DNA from: Planctomycetaceae bacterium
GTDB taxonomy: Bacteria > Planctomycetota > Planctomycetia > Planctomycetales > Planctomycetaceae
Direction of reading: 5' to 3'
Assembly (NCBI GenBank): GCA_041398825.1
Contig: JAWKTX010000002.1
Location: 558,001-622,000 of the forward strand
Length of the DNA: 64,000 nt
Shown: piece by piece, positions 46,148 through 55,728 of the stretch
How positions within the stretch are numbered: the stretch's first letter is position 1
Layout of the letters: each line of letters opens with the position of its first letter
Notes under the pieces: generated by a model
What the model was told of the DNA's origin: nothing
What the model saw: only the letters and a program-made list of their open reading frames with translations
The model's database searches: none
Position numbers and translations under genes: made by a program

Positions 46148-47958
46148 GCTGCGCCTCCTGCGACGTCATCTTCGTCTTCGAAGTCTTCCTCGTCGTCGTC
46201 CGGGTCGACGTTATTGTATTCTTCATCGAAGTCCGGATCGTCGTCAAACTGTTCGTCATCTGAAGGCACATCCTCTTCTGCGGATAGCTCATCATCAGAC
46301 ATCAGAACATCAACAGCGTCTTCTTCGGTGAAATCTTCGTCCGTCCATTCGTCGTCCTCGGATTGGCTGGCACCTTCAGAAATGTCCCTTGGTGAGGCCG
46401 TCCGCTGCAGCGTCTCGAATTCTTCGAGATCCGGAAGAAACCAGTCAGCACCATCGGAACGCATGCGTCCGAAGATTCGTTCCGCATCAATGCCGGACAA
46501 CAGGGCCGTGAGACGATGTCGCCAGCCGACTGACAATTCGGAATCGTCTTCAATCAATTGTTTGAGTTCTGATTCGATCAGTCGAGCATCATCATTGATC
46601 AGTCGTGAATAGCGTTGTGCGAGATGATTCGCGTCAGACAACTGCCACTCCAGCGGGATCAGTACCACATCATGCAACAACTGAATCGTACGGGTGCCGC
46701 GTTTGAGTTCATCGAGCTCAACGGCGACGGCAACGGCAAGGTCTTCCTGTATGAGTTCCCGCATGACCGGCACAGAACATCGCAAGGTCCAGTGAACGGA
46801 CCAGATGCGATCACTGCTGCCCACGTTTTGCTCCAGTAATTCGGCTTTCAGCATCTGAAGCATTGCGGTCAGCGTGGTGTGCTCCCGGACGGTCACCTCG
46901 ATGTGCTTCCAGTCGACCGAACTGGTGTCAATCGTTCGAATCCGCTGGAGTCCATCTGTACCAATCTCTACCAGCGAACAGCTCCCGTCGGATGTTTCGT
47001 GATGACTGCGAGGTTGAGTTGTACCGGGACAATGCATCGTCCCGAGCGGGCGATTCAATGTGCTGCGTTCCAGTTCTCCCGTGAGAGCCAGATAGTTGAG
47101 TCGCCCCTCTGTCAGCATCTCGTCAACAAAAGCGATGAAGCCTTCGTCCCAGCCGTCGATCGTGGTCTCTGCTTCGTCTGATGGCTCACTACCCGGCTCG
47201 GAATCGTCGACGTCGTAGATTTCGCCATTCCATTCCGATTCGTCGTCATCGGACGTTCCGGCCGGCCGTGATTTTCTGACACGTGGCTTGCCCGAAAGAG
47301 GCACCAGAGTCCCATGGACCTGACTCTTTTCCGCTGCCAGTCGTTCCGCCGTCGCGCTGCTCTGGAGCGTTTCATCCAGCAGGTCGTCGTTGGCCTCAGC
47401 TGCCATCGCCGCCATTCGCTGAGACTCTTCGTACTTCGCCTGGCTCACTGGCGCGATACGAAATGGTTGAATTCCGTCGACAGTCTCTGAGATGACCTGA
47501 ATCCCAAAAGCGTCGGTCTCCCCATACCACATGGATGCAGACACGGTCGCAATCGTGCGGCCATTTCGATTGACTTCCAGTGGCTCCGGATTCGAACTGA
47601 AGCAGATGAATACGTTGTCCGGTAACTCCGGAATTGCCCGCCAGGCTTCTGGCGGGTCTGCGTCACCGGGCAGGATGTAAACGGGAATGTTCTTTTCGGA
47701 AAGTTGCCTGAATCCTTTCAACAGTGCCAGACGTGCTCGAAGACTGCGATCTGCTTCGATGAAGATGTTTCCTGACAACAGCAAGAAATCGACGGCATGG
47801 TCGACGCAGGCGTGAATCACGTCATCAAAAGAAGTCAGTGTTGCGTCTTCGAAAGCGACACGCAGTTCGTCCGTGAGCGCCTCAGAGGTCTGGACGCTGA
47901 CGGGAACATCCAGCCGCACATTCGCTGCGTGTATAAATCGTTGCGGTTCGAACGCCAT
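46144..47958 (-). CDS. SbcD/YhaO-like metallophosphoesterase homologue with substituted metal sites
   Basis: A 604-residue protein. The ATG at 47958 gives the normal family start (RFIHAANVRLDVPV). The fold elements of Mre11/SbcD nucleases are recognisable, but the metal-binding motifs are changed. The D-x-H of motif I (HAADxHLD) reads N13-V-R15. The GD of motif II reads LLLSGNIF (N64). The GNHD of motif III reads GDAD (98-101). The late GHxH region reads ALTGELERSTLNR. A long Ser/Asp/Glu-rich insertion splits the phosphoesterase part (~200-275). The C-terminal third ends in a very acidic tail (EDVPSDDEQFDDDPDFDEEY). It is coupled to the ATPase gene, so it is probably a structural or DNA-tethering subunit rather than an active nuclease. 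That conclusion is inferred from motif loss. Confidence 0.75.
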   Translation of the reverse strand: MAFEPQRFIHAANVRLDVPVSVQTSEALTDELRVAFEDATLTSFDDVIHACVDHAVDFLLLSGNIFIEADRSLRARLALLKGFRQLSEKNIPVYILPGDADPPEAWRAIPELPDNVFICFSSNPEPLEVNRNGRTIATVSASMWYGETDAFGIQVISETVDGIQPFRIAPVSQAKYEESQRMAAMAAEANDDLLDETLQSSATAERLAAEKSQVHGTLVPLSGKPRVRKSRPAGTSDDDESEWNGEIYDVDDSEPGSEPSDEAETTIDGWDEGFIAFVDEMLTEGRLNYLALTGELERSTLNRPLGTMHCPGTTQPRSHHETSDGSCSLVEIGTDGLQRIRTIDTSSVDWKHIEVTVREHTTLTAMLQMLKAELLEQNVGSSDRIWSVHWTLRCSVPVMRELIQEDLAVAVAVELDELKRGTRTIQLLHDVVLIPLEWQLSDANHLAQRYSRLINDDARLIESELKQLIEDDSELSVGWRHRLTALLSGIDAERIFGRMRSDGADWFLPDLEEFETLQRTASPRDISEGASQSEDDEWTDEDFTEEDAVDVLMSDDELSAEEDVPSDDEQFDDDPDFDEEYNNVDPDDDEEDFEDEDDVAGGAA

Positions 47959-49053
47959 CCTGCAGAGTCCTTTCCCCGACAACCCCGGCTGCATCCTCAC
48001 AGGGACAACGCCCTGAAACTAAGTCGCACAGCAGCGGGATTCGAATTGTTCCCCCCCGGATGCCATTCGACAACCTTCGCACAGGCCTCGACGGATTGAA
48101 CTCAGTCGTTTTTCTGCCTGAAAGGCGACCGGATTCCGATCACTTTCGAGGGCATGGCCGACCAGGCAAGCTACCTGCGCGGCGTGAACGTTAATAAATG
48201 GGGCGATTTAGGGAAAGCCTGCCTTTGTGGTCGACTGGCAGATTTTGCCGGAGAAACTACGGTTTCGGCACCAACAGCCGCTCTTCCCGGTCACGGTCCG
48301 ATATTTCCGGGTACCCACTTCAGGCCAGACACGGGCAATGTGAAAGCTGCCGGCCTCCCATGAGTCTCGAACGTAGTCGCTGAGAATGAGGGGGGTTTGA
48401 TCGTGAAACGGCTGGCTCAGGCGTATATGGGGCGTTTGTTGACCGAAAGTCCAACGCTGGCATTTATTCCTGCTTCCGGCTTTGGCTTAGGCTCCTGCGT
48501 ATGCCTTCCATCCCGACTGCGAAAGGTCCTCTGTTTGAAATTTTCTTTCAACCAGCCGACAGCATCGACATCGATCTCTGAACACTGCTCAGCGGCCCGC
48601 TTCATCGAATTTCGGATCTCCGTTCCGGCGTACCATAGGCTCCATCTCCCACCTGGCTTCCAGCGGTTCTGTTCGTCTTTGCACGATCACGCGTGGGGTT
48701 ACTGGCAAGCTTCAGGAATCTCGGGAACGACGGGCTTCAGAAGGGCAGGATGTCATGATGGCCAGTGGTTGAGCGACAGTCGCGAGGTGCTTGAATCTGG
48801 TAGTGGCATCCCAACAGGATCAGACTCAATAATCTTTAGTTTCCCAAAAATGTTCTATTCTGTTCTTGATATCCATTCACCCTTCTGACACCTTTGCCCT
48901 CGATTCAGGTTTTCCATCTGCCAGGCGGCAACCAACAGAGGAGACCTGAGGTCCCTTGTTGCGGCTCTGTGCGTTGCCCCTGAATTGGTTTTCTCTGAGA
49001 GATCCCGTTCAGCGATTCGGCCCGGTACATTCAACAAACACTGGAGAACGAGG
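47959..49053. other. gene-poor region
   Basis: About 1.1 kb between the divergent SbcD-like and metalloprotease genes. A 163-codon plus-strand frame (48397-48888) has no ribosome-binding site and an implausible composition, so I did not annotate it. The region must contain promoters for both flanking genes. No repeat or structured RNA was recognised. Confidence 0.45.
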
Positions 49054-50250
49054 ATGACCACTCGAGCGTTCCATTTGCTGCTGGCGATTTCGTTAGCGAT
49101 GGTATCTGCGGACCACCTGCAGGCCGGAGTCATCTACGTTGATTTTTCCAGTTTTCAGACCCGACTGAACGAAGCGACCGCGGCCGCTGGAGTCTCCAGT
49201 TTTACGGCCGCGGAGACGAGCACGATCAAGTCAAACATCCTCACTCAGTTGAGTACGATCTATTCTGACTTTACTGGCCTGTCGTTCTCGGACTCGGCCG
49301 TCGGAACGGTGTTCGAGACCCTGACATACAGTATTTTTGATGGGACTCCGGGATCCCTTGGGGTGGCTGATTCGATTGACTGGTTGAATACCGTTGGAGC
49401 CCAGACTGCTCGCGTGTTCACGAACAACTTTGGTTTTACTCTGGAAGGCAGTGATGCCCGCGCTGTTCAGATTGATGAGATTTCCACAGCACTGGCAGGA
49501 ACCGGGGCTCACGAACTGGGACACAACCTTGGCTTGCGGCATCACGACGCGTACGGGGACCTTTCCTTCGCAGGAACCCCGGTTGCAACCGGGGGGCTGC
49601 AGAACTCGAACATCATGGCGACGGGCAGCACAGGGCTTGATGAGCTCGGCCGTGAGACGCTTCGAGGGTTCTCCACGCATTCCAAAGTCAAACTTGCCTA
49701 CGCGGCTGGGACTCTGCCCCTGAATCCGACAGCTTCCAGCGAATTTGGCGATGCTGGCAACCTGATTTCCACAGCTCAGGGACTGATGCTCAACGAAATC
49801 TCTGTGGCCGGTCGCTATGCAGATGTTGTGAATGGATTTTTGTCGAGCGGTGACAGTGATTTCTTCGAACTCGATCTCACTGCACCCGGGTTCCTGACGG
49901 CAGACATCAACAACGACGGCATTTCCTCAACAGATACGATCATAAGTATCTTCGATTCGTCCATGAATCTCCTCGGGTCGAATGACGACACTTTCTATTC
50001 AACGACCTCGTTTGGAAGTGGCAGTTTTCGAGATTCCGGTTCCATTCTTACGAACGTCGCCATTAACACGGCTGGGAAATATTACGTCGAGGTCAAGGGG
50101 TTCGGGGGAGGCGGAGGTAACTATTCATTGCTGGTTCATACCGATGCCATTGGTAGTGCGGCGGTGCCTGAGCCAGGGAGTCTGACGCTGACCTGCATGA
50201 TGATGGGTGGTTTTGGAGTGTGGCGTAAACGACGTGGTCGAAGGGCTTAG
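49054..50250 (+). CDS. secreted metzincin-type metalloprotease with PEP-CTERM anchor
   Basis: A 398-residue exported protein. The ATG at 49054 has GGAG nine bases upstream. Signal peptide: residues 1-24 (FHLLLAISLAMVSADHLQAG). The zinc site is HELGHNLGLRH (residues 153-163, HExxHxxGxxH), followed by a plausible Met-turn (NSNIMATGS). The region ~240-370 is a beta-sandwich pre-peptidase-like domain (DSDFFELDLTAPGFLTADIN ... GKYYVEVKGFGGGGGNYSLL). The last 26 residues form a PEP-CTERM signal: VPEPGSLTLT, hydrophobic MMMGGFGVW, then the basic end RKRRGRRA. PEP-CTERM proteins are sorted by exosortase to the envelope or exopolysaccharide. A good terminator lies ~33 bp after the stop. Confidence 0.85.
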   Translation: MTTRAFHLLLAISLAMVSADHLQAGVIYVDFSSFQTRLNEATAAAGVSSFTAAETSTIKSNILTQLSTIYSDFTGLSFSDSAVGTVFETLTYSIFDGTPGSLGVADSIDWLNTVGAQTARVFTNNFGFTLEGSDARAVQIDEISTALAGTGAHELGHNLGLRHHDAYGDLSFAGTPVATGGLQNSNIMATGSTGLDELGRETLRGFSTHSKVKLAYAAGTLPLNPTASSEFGDAGNLISTAQGLMLNEISVAGRYADVVNGFLSSGDSDFFELDLTAPGFLTADINNDGISSTDTIISIFDSSMNLLGSNDDTFYSTTSFGSGSFRDSGSILTNVAINTAGKYYVEVKGFGGGGGNYSLLVHTDAIGSAAVPEPGSLTLTCMMMGGFGVWRKRRGRRA

Positions 50251-50259
50251 TGCACTTTC

Positions 50260-52275
50260 ATGATCGACGAAATGAACTCACGAAACAGATCGCATCAGCG
50301 ATCTGTTTTTCGTCGCAGGGATGGTTTGTTGGTGTTTTCGATCCTGTTGACGTTCAGCACAGTCCTTTGCTGTGAGTTCGTCTGGCTTGATCACTCAGAA
50401 ATCGAAGATGCTGGTTATCGGGTGAACTCCCTGGATGATCTTCGTCGCGTCTTTACCACGTCTCTTGATGATTACCAGTTCAGGCATGGTGGGGAATCAG
50501 ATTCGTCCGGGGGCTACTGGCGGCCATTATATGCCCTGAGCATCAGTGTCGACTGGTGGCTCTGGGGAAACAATCCGGTGGCATTTCACGCAGAGAACGT
50601 TATCTGGCACTGTCTTGTGGTCTTGCTGCTTCATCGCATCGGTGGCCAGATTCTGCCCCGGAAACCTTGGACTGCCGATGCCGTGTTTCTGAGCACGTTT
50701 CTATTTGCCACGCTGCCAATCAATGCGCAGTCCGTGACGTGGGTGAGTGGTCGCAAAGACATGATGGCCGCTGCCTTCGGTCTTTTGGCGCTTTATCGGG
50801 CGTTATCAGTGGATGCTGCCACCTCTGATCGCACGGTGCGACGTCGCATCAGGAATATCGTCGAAATCGTGCTGGCGGTCAGCTGCTCCGTCCTGAGTAA
50901 AGAGAGCGGTTTCATCATACCCGTCATCTATGTCGCGTTGCTTTGGACAGACACATCGCGCCTGTCTGTGCCAGTGATGGCAGGTCGATTCACCGCGATG
51001 CTGGTGACGACAGCAACACTCTGGCTGATCCGCGGAACAATCACAGGATCCGGCGAACTTACGGGAGTGAGACCCGGGAACACGGTTGTGCAGCAGGCAT
51101 TGACGTTGGCCAGTCTGTGGTGGCACCATGTCAGCACGGTCTTCTGGCCGTTCTCTCCGCGACTCAGTGATCGGTGGGAGGTCGCTGCACTGAACGATCC
51201 TGTTGCCTGGCTGGCGCTGCTGGGCGTGCTCCTGATTGTCGTGTTCTTTGGGATTGCGTTCCGTCAGCGATTTTCACCTGCCACGGGGCTGGTCTGGTAT
51301 ACCCTGTGGACACTGCCAACATCCGGAATTCTTACCCTGCGTCACTGGCGTGCGGAAAGGTATCTTTATCCGGCAAGCTGGGGCCTGATTCTGTTCGCGA
51401 TTACAATTCTGTATTCGTTTTCCATGCGATCGCACAATACAGCGGCGTGGAACAGGAGAATTGTGCGGTGCAGCCTGTGTCTTGTGATCGTATTCGCGCT
51501 GACATCACTGTGGGACCGGCAATACTGGGTCAACGATGCCGCTCTCTTCACACATGCCGTGTACCAGGATCCGCTTTATCTTGAGGGACACGCAGCGCTG
51601 GCGGCACTGAGCCTGGAGTCGAAGGACTACGACTCGACGATTTCACACTCTGAAGTCATCTTTGCTCAATCAGATCACGCACACATGCTTTCATACTGGT
51701 CGCCTTACATCGTCTACACAAACTACGGACTGGCCTGTTACCACGTGGGACGGCTTGAACAGTCAGAGCAATATTTCGAATTGGCTCGACAGTTACAGCC
51801 AAATCAGGCCACGTCTTACTACCATCCCGGGTTGGTTGCACTCAAACGACCCAACTACGCAGAGGCTGAACGTCTGTTTCGCCGAGCGTTTGAGCTGAAC
51901 CCCAATGACCCGCTGATTCGCAGCAATCTCGCCTTCTCGCTGCTTCAAACACATCGTCCCGATGCCATTCGTGAATGTATGGAACTGCTTGAACCGACGA
52001 TTGGTTCAGAGACGCCGCCGCTGGACCTGCGCAACTATGGCAGCGCAGCTCTGGTGTTAAAGGTTTGGCCTCGCGCTGAGGTCGCGTTTCAGGAGATCAT
52101 TCGCCAGCAACAAGCCACTGCGGCCGACATGGCTAAGCTCGCGTGGGCTCACTTCGAATCAGGAGATGCGTCCCGCGGATTTGAGCGACTGCGTGAAGCG
52201 GTCGAACTCGATCCAAAAGACCCGGCAGTGCTGGCAATTCGACAAAAGTACGGGCGCGAAGAAACAAACAAGTGA
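50260..52275 (+). CDS. TMTC/glycosyltransferase-C-like membrane protein with C-terminal TPRs
   Basis: A 671-residue polytopic membrane protein. Residues ~20-415 contain about 10 transmembrane helices and segments typical of the TMTC/PMT-like family: GGYWRPLYALSISVDWWLWG, PVAFHAENVIWHCLVVLLLH, QSVTWVSGRKDMMAAAFGLL and SVLSKESGFIIPVIYVAL. Residues ~440-665 form TPR repeats (YTNYGLACYHVGRLEQSEQY, PNYAEAERLFRRAFELNPND). Eukaryotic TMTC proteins are O-mannosyltransferases; bacterial homologues are mostly uncharacterised. The start is doubtful. The ATG at 50260 has no ribosome-binding site and a strong terminator hairpin (50283-50310) lies just inside. TTG at 50329 or GTG at 50332, behind CAGGGATGG, would be downstream of the hairpin and keep all helices. 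Confidence 0.8.
   Translation: MIDEMNSRNRSHQRSVFRRRDGLLVFSILLTFSTVLCCEFVWLDHSEIEDAGYRVNSLDDLRRVFTTSLDDYQFRHGGESDSSGGYWRPLYALSISVDWWLWGNNPVAFHAENVIWHCLVVLLLHRIGGQILPRKPWTADAVFLSTFLFATLPINAQSVTWVSGRKDMMAAAFGLLALYRALSVDAATSDRTVRRRIRNIVEIVLAVSCSVLSKESGFIIPVIYVALLWTDTSRLSVPVMAGRFTAMLVTTATLWLIRGTITGSGELTGVRPGNTVVQQALTLASLWWHHVSTVFWPFSPRLSDRWEVAALNDPVAWLALLGVLLIVVFFGIAFRQRFSPATGLVWYTLWTLPTSGILTLRHWRAERYLYPASWGLILFAITILYSFSMRSHNTAAWNRRIVRCSLCLVIVFALTSLWDRQYWVNDAALFTHAVYQDPLYLEGHAALAALSLESKDYDSTISHSEVIFAQSDHAHMLSYWSPYIVYTNYGLACYHVGRLEQSEQYFELARQLQPNQATSYYHPGLVALKRPNYAEAERLFRRAFELNPNDPLIRSNLAFSLLQTHRPDAIRECMELLEPTIGSETPPLDLRNYGSAALVLKVWPRAEVAFQEIIRQQQATAADMAKLAWAHFESGDASRGFERLREAVELDPKDPAVLAIRQKYGREETNK
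50283..50310 (+). terminator. rho-independent terminator after the metalloprotease gene
   Basis: CAGATCGC (50286-50293) pairs with GCGATCTG (50298-50305) around an ATCA tetraloop, followed by TTTTT. Three further A-T pairs extend the stem. It lies inside the first codons of the next gene if that gene starts at 50260, so it is either an attenuator or evidence for a later start. Confidence 0.75.
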
Positions 52276-52670
52276 CAGTGTGTCTGGCTAATCATTGGAA
52301 TGACCATGTGTTGTGAACACGCATTCCTGGCACACATGAATGAGCCCGGATCAGGGGGCGTTCGTTGAACGACAGTTATCCGGGAGTCATGAGATTCGAT
52401 GCTGTTCGCTGCGGCATTGAACGGTTGCCTTGTTTGCCTTGTGCGTGATGCATTCTCCGTGTGGAATCGGGGACAGAGGACAGAGGAGCTCAGGCATCCG
52501 AAACGTCCGTCGATCGCGGCTATCATTAGGAGGCCACCAATCGGAGGCAGTGCAATCATTTCTTCAAGCTGACCAAACCTGGTATCCGTCTGAGTGGTGA
52601 TCGGCTTTGCAATTCTGGCACTTCCGGATCGAATCAGGATCGTATTGTTGCCTGGCCCTGGTGCGCCGAC
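52276..52670. other. intergenic region between convergent genes, with a hairpin
   Basis: A hairpin at 52345-52384 (CCCGGAT with ATCCGGG outside, CGTTC-gtt-GAACG inside) lies 70 bp after the TMTC-like gene. It has no T tract. It could act as a weak bidirectional terminator. Nothing else was recognised. Confidence 0.45.
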
Positions 52671-55109
52671 TTACTCGAGTGAAATATCAATGGGATGATT
52701 GGATGGCTGAACCGCCGCACTGGATTTTAGTTGGGTTGATTCGGGCGTCGTCGCTGGCGGCTGTGAAGGTTCCGTCGATTTGGTCGATGTTTTCCCGGAC
52801 GGACGATAGTAAACAACACCATTAATTTCTTCGGCCACAACATCGTCGTTTGCCTTCCTGAGTTGCTTTACTTCTTCTTCTGCCATGGGCACAGAGGTCT
52901 CGTGGATCGCATGCATAGCTTCTGCGGCGGGAGGAGCAACATCCATCATTTTCAATTCGTCCGGAATACCGGATGTATGGGGATCCGTTTCAGAAGCACG
53001 ACCCGTGCGGGCGAGGCGAGCAGCACCGGGCCCGAAATACAGGGAACCATCGCGTCCGGATACGGCTGGCGGTTCATGCTCAGTTTCAAGGGTGAAGCTG
53101 GCCTGCCGGGTTGGTGATGTGCGAGCTGACGGCATTGTCAGGTTTCCCGGGCGTCGGATGTCATTGCCGCCGGGATTTGAACCGATCGTGTAACTCATCT
53201 GCGATCGAATCTCCTGCGGTTCCGAGACAAGATGGCCAGCTCGCTGAATGACGCCGGACGGACTTTCGAGAAATCGCTGGGCAATCTCCTTCCGCATGGT
53301 GGACCGAATGTCCACAACCTGCCCCGCTGAATTCTGGAATGAAATGTCATCGATCAGCCAGCGTCCATGTTCCGGTACAAGTCGTACATTCGCGCTTTGT
53401 CCTTCCCCGGCCTTCAGAACGGCAATAGCGCTGTCTTCGGTCATCTGGTACCGGCTGACGGGCAGCGAAAGCAGATCAGGAATGTCAATGTAACCGACTG
53501 GCAGTTCATCGACGTTACTCCAGACCAGGCGATTGAACTGCAGCGATGAAACTTCCTGCACTTCGCTCAGGCTTCCCTGCTGCCATGCCAATGCGCATTC
53601 AAGGATAGGGACAGCAAGACTGACCTGATTCTTCAGCGATACGACTTCCGCCATCGAATTGGGGTACTGAACGTCATCCACTTTCAGGTCACCGTTTTCG
53701 TCTGTCAGAATGATGCTGAAGACCTGCCCGTTGTCGGTTACAAAATCCAGTTCTGTATTCTGGCCTCTGACACGGCTTCCCTGATGCTGCATTTCGCCGA
53801 CGGGTACATCAGGAATTCTTAGCAGGCTGGCGTGCGCGTCTTTCAGGCGATGCCATGTCCCCTGAGACAATGACTGGGTGGAAGCGGCTCGCAACATCTG
53901 CAGGTCCCGCTGCTGCAGCGCTGTCATGAACAGCGATGCTCTGGCCGGGCCGGTGAATGCTGACGAGAGGTTGCGCTGCTGCATCGTCTGTCGATCATAC
54001 AGTGTGACTTCCCGCACAACGAATGCATCGATATCGGTTTTGCTGCCGACCTTGTCCAGCTTCCTGCCTGATGCCCCTGCATCGGCCACGGACATCAGAT
54101 CCAGTCGATACATGTTTTCTTTCCCGGGGATCATCACAGTCAGCTGATCTCCGTAAGCTTTGATCTCAAAGTCATCGGGGGCATTGTCGTGGCTGGGCAT
54201 TGGAATCATGGAAAGATCAGAATACTGCAGTGCTCCCTGGAAAAATTCGTGATCGGTGGCTTTCTCAAGCGTTGCCAGATCATTCGCGTTGTAACTTTTC
54301 AGGAATGTGGTCACGGCAATCATTGCGCGTGCCTGTCGGCCGATGGATCCTGGATGATCCTTATCGCGGCGACTGATCAACTCAACATTGCTGATCAGCC
54401 AGCGGTCATCGATTCTCTGCACTTTGACCATCAGGAAACCGGTCTTGGCGGGCAGTTTCACAGTGGCATCGTCACCGTTGAGCTGAGCTTCCGGGCGACG
54501 TGCCATCGCGACTTCATATTCACTGGTAATTCTTCCAGCCAGCTGATGCATCCATGGTTCTGGCAGAATCTCCAGTGACGAACGCATTTCGGGGTCAAGT
54601 ACGCTCAGCATGGCGTCACGGTCACCCTGTTTCCATGTCTCCAGAAATTCCCGCAGTGTCAGCAGCAGGTCCATCACCTCGGTGCAGGACCTCGCAGATC
54701 GGGTTCCTTTTTGTTGCTGACGCGTGATGACGTCGTCCACCACCCAGCAGTCTTTCTGGCTGTCACGCACAAGCTTCATCTGAAACTTTTCTTCGTCTTC
54801 GTCCATGACTACGAGTCGCCTGGTAACGTCGTCGACAACTTCCGTTTCTACGACGGTCAGGTCTGTTCGAGGCAGGCTGACGATTTCAAGATCGCGAAAC
54901 GCTGTCTCGGATCGTAGTGCCTTCTGCTCGAATCTCGAGGAGACTGCGCGACGCAATGCTGGTTCGTTGTCCTCCTTCAGTGCGTCAGCAAATGTTGTGA
55001 CAACACGCTGTTCCATCGTGAATTGCCTGACCATTCGTGTGTCAAGCAAAGACGACATGCAGCCCGCAGTCAGGCTCAGAAACGTCAGACTGATGATCGC
55101 GATTCGCAT
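52671..55109 (-). CDS. large lipoprotein with repeated NTF2-like units
   Basis: An 812-residue predicted lipoprotein with lipobox SLTAGC (Cys17). The mature protein appears to contain about five similar ~110-120-residue units. Each starts with a helix followed by a W- or V-rich strand, for example VVTTFADALKEDNEPALRRA, LREFLETWKQGDRDAMLSVL, VTTFLKSYNANDLATLEKAT, LFMTALQQRDLQMLRAASTQ and LECALAWQQGSLSEVQEVSS. The strand pieces are of the type DCWVVDDVI, DRWLISNVELI and GRWLIDDISF. This is the pattern of SnoaL/NTF2-like (DUF4878-type) domains. The last ~190 residues are low-complexity (Pro/Ser/Thr-rich). Not identified beyond this. It lies downstream of the kinase-PAS gene on the same strand, but 619 bp away. 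Confidence 0.75.
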   Translation of the reverse strand: MRIAIISLTFLSLTAGCMSSLLDTRMVRQFTMEQRVVTTFADALKEDNEPALRRAVSSRFEQKALRSETAFRDLEIVSLPRTDLTVVETEVVDDVTRRLVVMDEDEEKFQMKLVRDSQKDCWVVDDVITRQQQKGTRSARSCTEVMDLLLTLREFLETWKQGDRDAMLSVLDPEMRSSLEILPEPWMHQLAGRITSEYEVAMARRPEAQLNGDDATVKLPAKTGFLMVKVQRIDDRWLISNVELISRRDKDHPGSIGRQARAMIAVTTFLKSYNANDLATLEKATDHEFFQGALQYSDLSMIPMPSHDNAPDDFEIKAYGDQLTVMIPGKENMYRLDLMSVADAGASGRKLDKVGSKTDIDAFVVREVTLYDRQTMQQRNLSSAFTGPARASLFMTALQQRDLQMLRAASTQSLSQGTWHRLKDAHASLLRIPDVPVGEMQHQGSRVRGQNTELDFVTDNGQVFSIILTDENGDLKVDDVQYPNSMAEVVSLKNQVSLAVPILECALAWQQGSLSEVQEVSSLQFNRLVWSNVDELPVGYIDIPDLLSLPVSRYQMTEDSAIAVLKAGEGQSANVRLVPEHGRWLIDDISFQNSAGQVVDIRSTMRKEIAQRFLESPSGVIQRAGHLVSEPQEIRSQMSYTIGSNPGGNDIRRPGNLTMPSARTSPTRQASFTLETEHEPPAVSGRDGSLYFGPGAARLARTGRASETDPHTSGIPDELKMMDVAPPAAEAMHAIHETSVPMAEEEVKQLRKANDDVVAEEINGVVYYRPSGKTSTKSTEPSQPPATTPESTQLKSSAAVQPSNHPIDISLE

Positions 55110-55728
55110 GAGTCAGGCACTCCCACCGATCAGCGTTCGGATCTTCATTGCCATCGCGAGCTATCATGTCTGCAGGCCGAAGTCTGTCTGACTGATAGTT
55201 CACACGTTCTGCACCACTCAGGAAGCTATGCAGGCGTCTGGCTTTGAAAAATTCCGAAACCGTTTTGTTTGGCTGAGGTGTGGCAGAGAAAGGATTACAG
55301 GAGGGGGAACGAGAGATTCGCTGAAGAACCATCTGTTTTCGCAGTTGACTGCGGGGAGGTCAACGCGACTGAAACCCTTCTTCCAGGTCCGTGGATGTTC
55401 CCGTCGATTCATGGGTGCAGGTTCGGCAGAATTCGGCACTCTGCGTCGTCGATTCGTCATTCGCTGCCATTGATAACCGACCATTCGCGCCGATTTCTGC
55501 AGGTCGCGCCGTCTTCATTTGGGATCGGCATCATTTGCCGAATCGCTCAGTCTTGCCTGTTTTGAAGGGCGATTCGTGGGATTTGCCAGCGATTCTCCAT
55601 GTGACGAGTCGGTCTCCGCAACTCCCGGCGGCTCAGGAAGGATCAATTCGCACCGCGGCAAGTGACACCTGATTGGCCAGTTAGCTGCCCTGGTCGAGGT
55701 GATCGGGCAATGCAAACCGGGGAACCGC
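55110..55728. other. intergenic region, no gene recognised
   Basis: About 620 bp between two minus-strand genes. Several short overlapping frames on both strands have no start signals. It should contain the promoter of the lipoprotein gene, but no clear signal is visible. Confidence 0.4.

Noticed and set aside
45740..46612. 290-codon plus-strand Ser-rich frame opposite the SbcC/SbcD-like junction
   Set aside because: Poly-Ser is the antisense reading of the Asp/Glu tail codons; no start signal.
48397..48888. 163-codon plus-strand frame in the gene-poor region
   Set aside because: No ribosome-binding site, Cys/Ser/Phe-rich mixed composition, no recognisable segment.
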